Origin: Macrocybe gigantea
Taxonomy: Eukaryota; Basidiomycota; Agaricomycetes; Agaricales; Callistosporiaceae
Reading direction: 5' to 3'
NCBI GenBank assembly: GCA_011319805.1
Contig: SJRY01000239.1
Span: forward strand, 1-64,000
Length of the DNA: 64,000 bases
The position numbers were made by a program, and so were the translations under genes. Shown piece by piece: positions 48,626 to 60,320 of the stretch; within the stretch, counting starts at the first letter, position 1; the number at the start of each line of letters is the position of its first letter. Under the pieces are notes generated by a model. The model worked only from the letters and a program-made list of their open reading frames with translations, did not search any database and was not told the origin of the DNA.

Positions 48626-49695
48626 CGCGTTAGATCGGGTATAAAGCGACGGCGATAGAGTGTTCCTTCAGCACTGTTCCACAGACAGAGAAGGCTCGAG
48701 GATTGGGCTCGTTTTGCATATACGGAAGCTTATTTATACTGACGAAGGGCGCCCGCGTCCTATGACCAAGATGAATGGTTACAGATCTGTTAATCAGCAA
48801 CACTAGGCCACGCAATAACGTTGGTATGTAAGCCTAAATCCATAGCTTGATATGGGGCCTTTTTGTCAAACTCTGGGTACGTCGTTGAGTTACATATGAA
48901 CATATATAGTCCTGTGCGGGGTGAAATTGAGCACAGTTTCATGAGATGGAGAGTTATATGAACACCCTCGTATTGCGCCATCTCGGCACGAGGACAATTG
49001 TTGAGAAGCAAAAGGCTGTAATTCGAACCTGTAAGGTCAGACCACGATGGCGACAGACTAGAGCGCCCAAACGTCGAACGGAAAAGGCCGGCCTGCGCAA
49101 TAACGTCAAGTAAGCTGCGGTATGGCAAATGTACGGCTGCAAGACTGGACATGCCATGATAGACGAAAATATTTCAGCGTTTACCCTGGTTCCAACAGCC
49201 TGCATTCGGCCAGCAGCATTGACTCTGTTATTGCCAATGCGTTTTTAGGAGAGCGGGATCGCAGTCAAGCAAAATGCATCAATGCTGATTCGGGCGCCCA
49301 TACTGCAGGCATTGCTTCAAAAACAATGCTCCGAAATACCTGCCTTGTACGTTTATTCTATGAAACATTATGGAGGATGGGAATCATATTTACTAATGAT
49401 GGACTGATTAACTCGAGACAAAGTGCAACGCGCAGTCGTCGAGTCCACGCGACACGGTACCGTCGGATGGGAACGCGGGCGTGCCGAGGATACCGTGTCG
49501 ACTGAGGGGATGAAGAGAAATATAGAAATGAGGTAGAACGTCACGCGTCTCGCCTTGAGGAGAGTGTAACTTTTTTTTTCGGCGTGTGAACTGGAAATGC
49601 TTATATGATTCATTTCAAAACACGAGGCTTTGCAAGGTTTTTCATGTTGTCGCCTCTTATCATGCCAACCAGCGAAGCATAACCTTATCCCCCAT
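48626..49695. other. Intergenic region, 1.1 kb
   Basis: No convincing gene. It holds a 10-bp-arm inverted repeat at 49450-49500 with a 31-nt loop. Promoter of the MDR gene should be at its left side. Confidence 0.4.
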
Positions 49696-50083
49696 TCATA
49701 CACCAATATACGTGGCAGCAACTGAGGGAAGGCGAAGACGCAGCGGACGAACACTCAAATGATCATTCCAATCCATGGTGGCCATCAGTTCTACATCATG
49801 ATCAACATCCTCAATCAAATCTGTGATGTCGTCCGAAGGATCGAAGACATAGCACTGGCCTATCGCAAAATCCTCACAAATGCTGATGATCTCATTGGTG
49901 ATGCCCTCGGCTTTGGGTAGGGACCGGTGGAATTGTTCGAACCCTGCCATATCGTTTGCGCATCCAATCAGCAAGTCATTGATCGACGGCAAGTTATCTG
50001 ATGAAGGTATTTTTCGTACGTCACGAATCCCTTCACATTGTATTTTCTCCTCAAAAACATTCTTGGATTTCGTCCTTCAGTTA
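49696..50083 (-). CDS. Uncertain small protein or fragment
   Basis: A frame of about 120 aa reads VFEEKIQCEGIRDVRKIPSSD, SINDLLIGCANDMAGFEQF and VFDPSDDITDLIEDVDHDVEL. Composition is coding-like, but no ATG precedes the first part in frame and no family is recognised. It may be an exon of a gene with unfound upstream exons, or a relic. Confidence 0.3.
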
Positions 50084-50218
50084 ATCGGAGGGATGTCAAA
50101 GGGTATAAACACCCCATCGCAACTTGAACATAATTAACCATGTTCACGTTCACTCTTATACTTTTCGCCATTTACAGGTTGCACATCATATCTATCGCTG
50201 CCCGCAGGGTTCTTATGA

Positions 50219-50689
50219 ATGACGAAACTTTCGTGTCTCAAAGCAGGTGTTGACAGCCATGCCCTCGACGCTGCTCGCGACATACTTCATTCAGGCGTAG
50301 TGCGGAGTTTCGCACTGACCAACCCCGCGTTGTTGTCCAGATACGGCGATGGTTTTACACAGTTTTATGGTGCCGGTCAACCTTTCCCGGTTCTTTTCGC
50401 TCGACGTGAGCAGGCAGGGCGACAGGTGCGCCGCGGTGGCGACTATTCAATGATCAGCTGCACACCGCGATGGCGGAGCATGAAGATGAAGAGGACTACG
50501 ATAAAGACGAGGGCTGGTGGCCTGAGCAGGCTCGCCATGGAGCAACATATCCCGGGCATCGATTGGACGCTGCCCAACATGAGTCCGAAGCCGTCCTCAC
50601 ATCCTTATGATTCGCGATATCTGACTCGCTACACATTCAAAGAGAATCCGGACGTTTCTGTTCCCCCCTTCCCCGCCCCGGTCTCTTGA
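50219..50689 (+). CDS. Uncertain hypothetical ORF
   Basis: An uninterrupted 156-aa frame. A second frame from about 50430 reads DQLHTAMAEHEDEEDYDKDEG, which looks at least as coding-like. Either there is one frameshifted gene or an overlap by chance. No motif recognised. Confidence 0.25.
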   Translation: MTKLSCLKAGVDSHALDAARDILHSGVVRSFALTNPALLSRYGDGFTQFYGAGQPFPVLFARREQAGRQVRRGGDYSMISCTPRWRSMKMKRTTIKTRAGGLSRLAMEQHIPGIDWTLPNMSPKPSSHPYDSRYLTRYTFKENPDVSVPPFPAPVS

Positions 50690-52715
50690 TTATTTTTTTG
50701 CTGAAAAAAGATCGTAGTTTGTGCGCCTTCATTCATAGATCAGCGGATGTTGTACTTCTACCACCGGTCAATGTAGTGCATTTTTCGTCAGACGTCAACA
50801 GTACGTTTCCCGCGGGAGATGACAATCATACTACAGATGGTCGACATCTCCATGCTCGGCGGAGGGGAGCTCCACATTCCTTGTTGCCATTCTGGGATGG
50901 TTCAAGGAACTCCCAGACGATGCCCTTTCGCTACTAGGACCTCATTACGATATGCTACAACGTACAAAGCCCACCTAGCTTTGGACCAATCCGAGCCTCG
51001 TCCCTGTCTGCGTCTTGCACCCGCAACCAGACACATTCGCGAATGTACCTAGAACCTCACGCTGTGTGCTGCGATCTATGCCCCCTCGTTTTTTCTTCCT
51101 TTGTTCTGTAGGTACACCGCACATAAGGAGCTATTTTGTCCTCCTAGCTCGTCACCGCGGCTTCCTTTTGCCCACCGAGACCCACCGTCGGTCCTCAAGG
51201 CATTCCGGATTTTGCAAGGCTTTTCGTGAATTCTGCGTTTGCACTAGTCCCCGACGTCCGACATTTGGATAAGTGGTTGCGTTATTGGCAAGCACTAGAA
51301 GTTTGCAATTGGCACTGGTATCGGATAACATAGTCGCGTGCTACGACACAATCATGATCCACCGATCGGACGTCAAAGCAAGCGACAGGTTTGAAATATC
51401 ATAACACACTTGTCTTCCTTTGTCATTATCACTGTGCTCCTGCGTGAGGTCAGTGGACGTGATTGATGAATCACTGAAACGTTTTCTGCGTTTGTGGAAT
51501 CATGACGGCGTCAAGAAGTGTGGGAGCTGCCCTAGCCCGAGATGGAAAAAAAAACACGGGATCGGGTACAAAGAGTACGCTCATCGGGGGGCGCCAATCA
51601 ATGACTTGTGGGTCCAGCGGATGAAATAGAAGCTTTACGATGAGGATTACGTTGCGGCCAGAGAAAACTGGTAGATGGAATGGGTGTATGTGTAGACGAA
51701 GGAGCCCGTTCATTCCAACAAGGAGTCAGTCGTTTGAAGCAGAGATGGACGAAGTACACGAAGGACCGGCGCCAGAGTCAATTAAAGCTGCTAATAGTTT
51801 ACGTCCACTCTGGGCCCTTCCTTCCCCACACAAAGACGCGCATCGTTTCGTGATCACCGGAGAGCAGCACAGCCATCCTGTGTCGAGGCGATCCGCGATT
51901 GGACCAGAAGCTACATATCTGCAAGTCTCCCGGAACATGTTTTGTGGCTGGATGAAACCAAAACTGTCTTTGCTCCTTCGTATAGCCCCATGTCATTGAA
52001 TGGAAGGAACTAGAAGGCTGTAGCGATCAGAGCATGGTCGTGATATCGGTGAAAGCTAGACTCGAGCACCCATGAGTTGGTTGGGATCGGACGCAGGACA
52101 AAAGAACAGACGCGGAAATTATCATTCATTTTTCCTTGCCGAACCCCTGCGGCTTATACCCGTTAATTCCATCCGGTGACCTATACTCACAGGAATTGGA
52201 AAATGGGAAGAAAAGACAGTCACGCTGATTACCGTACGTTCATGCAAGCGTGCGCCGATCTTGTCTTCATAGGAGACAAAGGAAAATGCGCTTCTGCGTT
52301 GGAATACTCTCGGTTCGAGCGTTTGAAGGTTCTGAATTAGGACAGATGAGGATTTCTCGCCCAATTGTCCTTTCGAACGAGCCGCGAAACAAAAAGAGCT
52401 GGACTCCGCGTGACCCGAGCGTGGTTGGTGATTGGTTGCTTTTTGTTGTGAGTTCTCAATTGTTGTTGTCGTTATCGCTCCGTTTTCTTTTTGTTTTCTT
52501 TTCCTGACCCGAGACCTTTGATTTGGAATCGGGATGTTGGCACTCAGCGCGATGCTTCCGTGTGCTATTTTCTTTTTTCCTTTTCCTTTTTTTCCAGATC
52601 AACATTCACTGCATCGGCCGTCAATATATAATGCATCTCAGGAGTCGAGTCATCTCCGTTCCACAGCAGCTCTAGCTCCCAAGCTCCAGCTCCAGCTTTA
52701 ACTCCTGCGCACGCC
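50690..52715. other. Intergenic region, 2 kb
   Basis: Contains small chance frames (for example 51640-51999). The last 200 bp is pyrimidine-rich and includes a TATA box for the MYND gene. Confidence 0.4.
52625..52631 (+). promoter_or_regulatory. TATATAA box of the MYND gene
   Basis: Lies 85 bp before the ATG, after a long CT-rich tract (about 52480-52600), a common fungal core-promoter layout. Confidence 0.45.
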
Positions 52716-53809
52716 ATGTCTGCCGCAGTCGCATACTACTCCCAGCCTGCCGCCGCCAACTACTACACACCCCCGGCCTCGTCACACTCGTCCCATCGTC
52801 AACGGGGTTACCGCCTGTGCGACCAATGCGGTGCCGCGGAGAACCCGTCCGTCTCCAAGTTTAGACTCTGTGGAGGCTGCGTGCGCATATCTTTCTTTTT
52901 GTCTCCTTTTTGTGTCGTCCTGACATGTCTTTGGTCAATCTGCAGATGACGACACAATACTGCGTATGTCATTCATATGTATTTTATTCTCTTCGTACTG
53001 GCGCCTAACAACAACTTTTTTCACAGTCGCAGGGCTGCCAAAAGGCGCACTGGCCTTCGCACAAACCGATCTGCCAGCACACCGCTTCGCAGATCAGCGC
53101 CACCGCCTTGTCGGGCGAGAACCTCGCCAAGTGTCTGCGCAAGTTCACATCCGCGCACGCCGCGCTTCTCGGCTGGGCTGGCTTTCAGGCGCTCAAACTC
53201 CGGCGTGTCCCGGCCAACCTGCGCCAGAACGCGTTCCTCGTCGAGCTCAGCTACAAGAGCGGGCGCGCACACCTCGAGAGTCACCGCAGGTACGGCTCCG
53301 TTCCATCCCCTTCCATTTCATCGCATTTCATCCCCGTCACTCCCTGGTATATTTCATTCTTTGTCCCATCGTTCCTTTGTCCTTTGTTCTGCGTTTCTTT
53401 GCCGACGAATTCGAAATTCTGAGTAATGACAAATCTCACGACGTCTCGCAGGTTCTCCATCGCTGCGACGCACATTGTGCCTCTAACGTACATTCGCGAC
53501 CCGCTCGTGCTCGCTGACATGAAGAGGCGCGAGGAGCGCAGTCGAAACAATGGCGGGATCGGCACGCTCGTCGTGCTCATACAGTGCGATAGCGTTAGCC
53601 AAGTCATGCCCGTCGAGGTCGACAACCCAGCAAAGATCGCCTGGGACACACGAGACGACTGGCCCATCGTGCTCAATCACTTTGTCGAGCAGGGACGCAC
53701 CGATTTCAAACCCATCTCCACCACACCCAACGGGTCAGTTGTTGATGTTATCCCCTTTTTTTGGGTCTTTGATGGCTGATGTTGTTCCAATAGCATTTAT
53801 TACGGATAG
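52716..53809 (+). CDS. MYND zinc-finger protein
   Basis: Exons are 52716-52880, 52946-52963, 53027-53289, 53452-53733 and 53794-53809, summing to a clean 247 aa. The MYND finger is CDQCGAAENPSVSKFRLCGGC|MTTQYC|SQGCQKAHWPSHKPIC, with all seven Cys and the two His in place. The second exon is an 18-nt microexon (MTTQYC) that carries one zinc Cys. After it comes a helical C-terminus ending IYYG. No SET domain is present, so methyltransferase activity is not implied; MYND domains usually bind protein partners. Function unknown. Confidence 0.85.
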
Positions 53810-54750
53810 ACGCCCGTTCTTCCGTTCCCACGCAATGTCCATTCTTACACCCGGCACGCACAGCCCCAGTCCGCGATCTCCATGCCTATCGCACCGAAAA
53901 CACAGCCAGATCCCGACCTTCCATTCCTATCCCCGCTTGCACGTCAAGGTGTCGTCGAAATGCACTGACGCAAAGCAGCGATCCACGCTTCATGATGGAC
54001 ACCTCTCTCTCGACATCACGGCATTAACGATAGCGCTGGTTTCCTCGTGACGCCTTCTTTTTTACACTATATTTATTCCCGTTCGCTTTGCTCTCGATCT
54101 CACTCGCGCGCTCTGATACCCGCCCCAGTCTTACGAACCTAGAAACGTTTTCTCTACGTCTATTTTTATCAGATTCGTTCCTCCACTGGTTTGGATGTAC
54201 AACACACTGTATTGCATATCGTGTAAAACAGGCTTTTTCCCCTGCATACTGGAATTCGCATCGTTCATTCCTGTGATGAAGCTGTTTCCCAAGCTGGCGA
54301 GAGAGCTGCCACGAGTTCCCCTTTCGCCGTCGTCTTTGCGTAGCAGATGGATGTTCGATTCTTATTTCTCCAAATTAAGTTCATATCAGCGCGTTTGTTT
54401 AGATCTGATTCATAAAGTAAGCGCCTATTCTATTTCATCCAGTTGCGACATTGATATCTGCATTAGTACTGCTTCCGGCCAGCAAAAAGCTGTCACTGTG
54501 TCAAGAGTCAACTTGATTCAGCCAAGACGATTGCAAGCTGTTACTTATCCCGTCACTCACGTGATTGAAACAAGAAAATTATGGCGTTGCAAGTTTCTGG
54601 AATTTAACAACTTGACGGCCATCTAGTGCTGCTCAAAACAATCTCTGAACCGACGTAATAACTGAAAGTAGGCGCGGGCGTCGTGGCAATCTTCACTTGA
54701 CGTTGCCTTTTCGTACTCGTGACGGGGTTTCTAACAGCTTTTTGCCTCAC
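53810..54750. other. Intergenic region, 0.9 kb
   Basis: 3' flank of the MYND gene and promoter region of the HNH gene, both on plus. Nothing recognised. Confidence 0.45.
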
Positions 54751-56473
54751 ATGTCCACCAAACAAGAGATTTCCGGAAATGGATCGGTCGAGTTGCATAA
54801 AGACTCGGATTTCGTGGACGAAGAAACGACCCCAAAGCTTTTGCCAACATTTCTCGATATGCCTACCCACCAAAGCAGCCTCTCTGTGTCGTCGACGGGA
54901 TCTAATATGTCGACAGACTCGTCTTTGACGGCATTGTCAGACTCCACCAGGTCCGACGTATCGATGGCTTCTGCTCACTCTGACACCGTAGTCCCTACAA
55001 GAATCACACGTACGTCTAGCTCCGGGAGCGATTCTGACGCTTCACAAGGATCAGCCATAACGGATGCATCGGAAAGTATCGCCGCCATGATCACCGACGA
55101 CTTCAGGGAATCAGTGCGCAAAATCATTGAGAAAAGAGATGAATGGCCTCTAGATACCCTGATCAAGGTGACGGAGCGACATTTGCTGAGACTCAAAAAC
55201 ATATCTCCCTTATTGCGTCGTCTCCCCACTCCCGACGCTGTTGAAGAACGACTCGACGCGTATAAGATATTTTGCGCCATGTGGGACTACGCTCTTCAAC
55301 GTCGCGGTGGCAGATGGAGCGACCATCCGATCCGCTACACAGCCGCTTGCATAATTTGTTGTGGTGACGACGTTAAGCAGTGGATTGCGTTAGCTAATAC
55401 GTGGTTCGGATGTTTCATGTGGCCTTGTATGTTCTTGGTGTCCAGTTTCCTCAGGCTATAATCTGACTGATTCCTTTTTAAGTTCGCGCCAGTCGTCATT
55501 ACGAACATGGCGAGTTTTCGCAAGTGGCGACGCCCACGTTCGAGAACACGGCAAAGGCGTTCAGTTCTGATTCTTCGCGCCAACATCGTAGCAAATCGAT
55601 GGCCATAGACGTACGTCGTTACTGACCTCTATATCCAGCTCTGCATGGCGGTTGACAGAAACTTGTAGGTCCTGAGGAGGGAAGATTATACATGTCCAGT
55701 GACGAAGCAACAAACTCCCAAGACCTCCAAGAAGATCGGTAATCGAAATGGGTCGAAACTCTCGAGTGCGCCCATATCCTGAAGCGCTCGGTGGCGGAAT
55801 ATTCAACGCGTGATGTAGGATATTGTGCTCAGATAATTACCCGTTCGCTAATTATGCTGCTGTAGGACGTCAACGCTCTCTCTACCATCGACATACTTCG
55901 AAATTATTGCCCGCCGATGGCGTGGAACCTTGATGCACTCGTAGACAAGTTTGATTCACCATCGAATGGAATTGCATTGCAGACAGATACACATAAAGCA
56001 TTTGATAATTATAGGTTCTGCTTTTTGCTTGTAGTGAGCATCCACCCTCCCCCCTCTAACGAAAGGCTATACTCAAGCTGATCCTTCTGCAGGAAGGGAC
56101 AGACAATACTTATAAACTGAAAGCACTAAAGGAGGGATATCTTGAGCCTGACGAGCTAAGTCGAGAAATTGTTTTCAGAGACAACTCGCACCTGCATCCT
56201 GAAGGCGCAGAAGAGAAACTTGATGTCCCCCGAGGCCGTGTTACTCGATCCGGAAACGCTGGAAACGCTCCGCGAACTGTCGAACTTCCCGACCCGTACT
56301 TCCTCTCAATTCATGCAGCAATCGCCCACGTCCTGCACGCCAGCGGAGCCGCTGAATTCATTGATAGCTTCTTATCACTCGACTCGGACTCTGCGGGGAA
56401 ACCTATGAAGAACACTCGAGATCTTGAAGCGGCCTTTATGAGAGTAGAATTAACACAGTCCCTTGCCCATTAG
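54751..56473 (+). CDS. HNH-endonuclease-domain protein, copy 1
   Basis: Exons 54751-55426, 55483-55610, 55669-55814, 55866-56033 and 56093-56473 give about 500 aa. The N-terminal 110 aa are Ser/Thr-rich and disordered-looking. A helical region follows with EWPLDTLIKVTERHLLRL and YTAACIICCGDDVKQWIALANTWFG. The HNH part reads EDYTCPVTKQQTPKTSKK, and with one A restored at about 55746, WVETLECAHILKRSVAEYS (C..C and the His of the CAHI motif). The tail PYFLSIHAAIAHVLHASGAAEF continues to a stop after SLAH. This resembles PF13391-type HNH proteins that are abundant and uncharacterised in Agaricomycetes. The missing A is present in the tandem copy. Confidence 0.7.
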
Positions 56474-56698
56474 AATTTGCCTGATCATGTCTTCGTAATT
56501 ACGACCAAAGCAAAGCTTCTTTGGATGTCTGACTTTGATTCTCGCGATGCTGCTTTTCTAAGCTTTATGTCCAGATACGTGAAGTGTCCAATCGTAAATG
56601 GCTGCGCGGTAAAGAGAAGAGAAAGACCAGAAGGCCTGCTCATTAAATCAACGTCTCTCGTTGAGTAGACGCGACCTGATACCTCGCAACTCTCAGCC

Positions 56699-58038
56699 AT
56701 GACGCGTGCATCGGAAAGCATTTCTGCGACGGTCACCGGTGACTTCACGAAATCAGCACGCAAAATCATCGAGAAAAAGGATGAATGGCCTCTCGACACC
56801 CTCATCGAGGGCGCGGAGCGCCATCTACAGCGACTCGAAAAGGAACCACCCCTCCGCCGTCGTCTCCGTACTCCAGATTCTATCAAAGAACAACTTGACG
56901 CGTACAAGATATGCCGCGCCATGTGGGACAACGCCCTCCAACGTCCTTGCGACAGCAGCCAAAACGAGCAACCCATCCGTTACACGGCCGCTTGCATGAT
57001 TCTCTGCGGTGACGACGTCGAGCGGTGGGTCGCGTTGGCCAACACGTGGTTCGGATGTTTCTTGTGGCCTCGTACGTTCGAGCCACAATTGGAAACCGTT
57101 TTGTCGTTCAGTCAGCGCCTGTTGCCATTATGGAGATGACGAGTCGTCCGACGCTGGGACGCCGACGAGCAAAAACGCAGCGCAGGCATTCAACCCCGGC
57201 TCCAACACCCGCCCGCATCGCGGCAAGTCAACGACCCAGGACGTACGTCGTTGCTCCACTAGTATCGGCTGTACGTTAACCCTGGCGACGACTTCCAGGT
57301 CCTAGAAAGGGAAGACTACACCTGTCCGGTGACGAAGCAGCAAACACCGCAGACCTCTCAGAAGATCGGTGATCGAAAATGGGTGGAAACTCTCGACTGC
57401 GCTCACATCGTGAAGCCCTCGGTGGTACAGTATTCAGCTTACAATGTAGGACACTCTAGTCAAATCGTGACCCTCCGACTTACCGTGCTGATTTAGGACG
57501 ACGTCGGAGCACCGTCCGCTATTGACATACTTCAACACTATTGCCCACCACCGGCGAGGAACCGTGACGTGCTCAACGACGGCTCAATTCACCGTCAAAC
57601 CGGATCGCATTGGAAGCAAACACGCGTAGGGTATTCAGTAATCATAGGTTCTGCTTTCTGCCCGTGGTGAATCAACCTTAGTATATAAGGCCGCACCCAA
57701 GCTGATCTATCTGCCGCAGGAAGGCAGACACAACACTTACACCCTCAAAGCCTTGAAGGAGGGGTATCTTGAGCCCGAGGAGCTAAGTCGACAAGTCGTC
57801 TTCAGCGACAACTCACACCTTAAGGCGCCCAAGCCCTGCGACCCATCGAACTTCCAGGTTCATACTTTCTCTCGATTCACGCGGTGGTTGCCCACGTCCT
57901 GCACGCAAGCGGCGTTGCCGAGTTCATCGACAGCTTCTTGTCTCTCGACTCATACTCCGAGTGTAAACCTATGAAGAGCACATGAGACCTTGAGGCGGCC
58001 TTTCTGAGAGCGGAGCTGAAGAGGACCCTTGCCCATTA
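56699..58038 (+). pseudogene. HNH-domain gene, copy 2 (5'-truncated, decayed)
   Basis: Begins at ASESISATVTGDF, matching ASESIAAMITDDF of copy 1, so the Ser-rich N-terminus is absent. It keeps EWPLDTLIEGAERHLQRLEKE, the HNH block TCPVTKQQTPQTSQKIGD and WVETLDCAHIVKPSV with its A run complete, and LKALKEGYLEPEELSR. It has a one-base gap near 57580, an internal deletion of about 60 bp after the KEGYLEP exon, and a C-to-T change that makes a TGA stop at MKST near 57983. So it is likely a non-functional tandem copy. Confidence 0.7.
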
Positions 58039-58137
58039 GCAGTCTCCTTCTGATTTCACATGTTTGCTTCTCTAAAAATACGGCATTCACTATTGCCTAG
58101 ATAATAGCAATAAAGAACATGGATTTTTGCTCCCCTT

Positions 58138-59739
58138 TCACACGTCAGAGAAGGGAGGAAGCACGGCGGCCGTCGTGCGCTCGCGCACGTCCTTCAAGAA
58201 CCTGACCAGCTCCGTGCCGCCGGTGCCCTTCAGCACCGCCTGCTCCTCCGCCATGCCATACGCCTTGTCCTCCTGCGCCCTGCGCTCGCCAACGCCCTCG
58301 CGCACGAGGTTCTCCGGCGGGGGGCGCTTGGACGGCGCAATAATATACAACGCGACAATGACCATGTGCGCGTCGCGGAATTCCTTGAGCGCGACCACGG
58401 CGGCGTTGTACGCGCGCAAGAGAGCATCGTCGCGCGAGGCCTGGACGAGCGAGCGTAGAGGGCGCGGCGCCGACGCGAGGTGCCTCAGGAACGTGCGGTG
58501 GTGGCGCGGCATGTAGCACTGCATCCTGTCGAGGAAGGGCGTCTTTGTCTGGCTCGGACACGTCGAGGAGCCGGCAGACGACGTGGAAGTGGTCGTGGGC
58601 GTGGACGCGAACGTGGTGTGCGAGTACTGGTCCACGCCAAGGAAAATGTCGAGCGCATGGACGAGCGAGCTCTGTCCCGCGCTCGGACCCGAGAGCTCCT
58701 CCGGCTCTTTCAGCTCCCCGTCGCGCTCGAGGCCTTCAAAGATCCAGCGCGGCTTGGCAGGGTCCGAGTCGACGCCGCGGAACCACGGGCGCACGAGGTG
58801 GTAGAACACGTCCGGATCGCAGGCTTCGCGCACGGAGAGCAGGATTGTGCGGAGGTCCTTGATGATGTGCGTCATCTTGTCGAGGTATGACGCGATACGC
58901 CGCAGCGCTAGGGCGTCGCCGACGAAAGCTTCGTCCATGATGGCCTGCATGAGCTCCAGTGCAGCAACGCCGCGCAGCTCTATCCGTGCCGAGGTGAGGT
59001 AGAACTCCTCCTCGTCGCGCATGCCTGTAAACAGCGTCTGGCAGCGCAGGTTGTCTAATGCGGGAGCACGCTGGGCGACAAAGTCGGGGCTCCCGCCTCT
59101 AGAGGAAGCTTGCTTTTCTTGTGTCTGATCTCGGTTTGGGTCTTTGAGCTCCCAGTTGTACAGTACGTCGTCCGAGTAGGTCAGGATCGGCGGGATCTGC
59201 AGGTGCTTGCTGACATGCAGCAGCGGAAGTGAAATGGGCGCCGGGATGACTGGGAGCTCGCCCGGCGGGAGGGAGTGGACGTAAAAGTGCATGATCCAGC
59301 CAAGCACGTGGTGGGCTCTTCGCAGCAAGAACTCGGATTTTTGCAGATCGACCGTAGGCAGAACAGGCATCTATACAAAACACATCGATCAGTCTCCGAG
59401 ATCAGAAAGCCAAAAAAAAAAAAAAAAATGACTCACATCACGTACGCGACTCCTCCATGCATCAGACTTGTCACGCTCAGCCTCAGGCAAGCCAGGCGTG
59501 TCGCCTAGCCTGAGTTTCACACTTTGGGCCTCATCCAGCACCGCCTCCCATGACTCCCACTCGGATGGGAGCCGGGAGAGCGATGGCTGCGGTGGCATGA
59601 AGCCCGTACGTGGGTCGACATCGAAATCATGTGCAGCGAGGGTGGAAGTGTCTGGAACGCCAGTTGGAGGACCCACTGCGACGTCGGGGCGGGGAAGAGA
59701 GAGAAAGTGGCGCGGGTCGAGATGCGGGGTGGTGGACAT
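58138..59739 (-). CDS. Indoleamine 2,3-dioxygenase
   Basis: Two exons (59739-59437 and 59370-58138) give 511 aa, with phase 0 at the junction RVRD|MPVLPT. The N-terminal part has a Pro-rich start and WESWEAVLDEAQ. The core shows HHVLGWIMHFYVHSLPPG, IPAPISLPLLHVSKHLQIPPILTYSDDVLYNW and FLGVDQYSHT, then the heme-ligand segment MPRHHRTFLRHLA (proximal His) and a helical C-terminus. Length and order match fungal IDO/BNA2. It oxidises L-tryptophan to N-formylkynurenine, the first kynurenine step. No frame break. The intron carries a long poly-T run. Confidence 0.93.
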
Positions 59740-60320
59740 GGTAGACTAAAGGACGGTCTCTGCGAAGGGAGAGTAAGGTATTTGTAAGGTCGTCACTTAC
59801 AAATTGGAATTCCAGGCCATTGGACTCTGGTGGATACTTAAAGAGACCGATCGAAAATCATTATCTCGCCTGTTATCTTATCTGATCATAGCATTATATG
59901 AACGTTGGTCAGTACCCAGTATCAAAAGTGGTGCGTCTCGATGTTAACCTTGAACGTGTGTGAGTGCCACCTCACAGCAATTCATTACCCCGACCAGGAG
60001 TTCCGGGGCATGCAACCATTAGGTATACGCCTTCTGAACAAGTATTGTTCTCGCAGATTTCAGTCCAATAGATCATCTAGGCCAACAATTCCAGCACGGC
60101 ATTGGCTTTGTCCCACTTTCTCGGAGTCAGGGAGTAATGTCAACTATTTGTTCGTGGAAAGAGATTGTCAAGGTGGGTTCCAGATGCCATAACTTGTATG
60201 GATGCAACTCGGACTAGTGCTGTCTGAGAGCCACTGTTCAGAGTTCGTGCTATACTTCAGCTATCATTATACGTCCAACCTGCCCATCTTCCTCCACAAT
60301 GAATTCATTCCTGAAACACG
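59740..60320. other. Intergenic region, 0.6 kb
   Basis: Tandem same-strand spacer between the NLR and IDO genes. No gene recognised. Confidence 0.45.

Noticed and set aside
49020..49040. GGTTCGAA-like tRNA B-box
   Set aside because: The box is incomplete, and no matching A-box or cloverleaf stems were found nearby.
49450..49500. 10-bp inverted repeat with 31-nt loop
   Set aside because: Arms are short and the loop long; not stronger than chance in this GC content.
51640..51999. 119-codon open frame in the 2-kb spacer
   Set aside because: No motif, no splice support, composition not gene-like.
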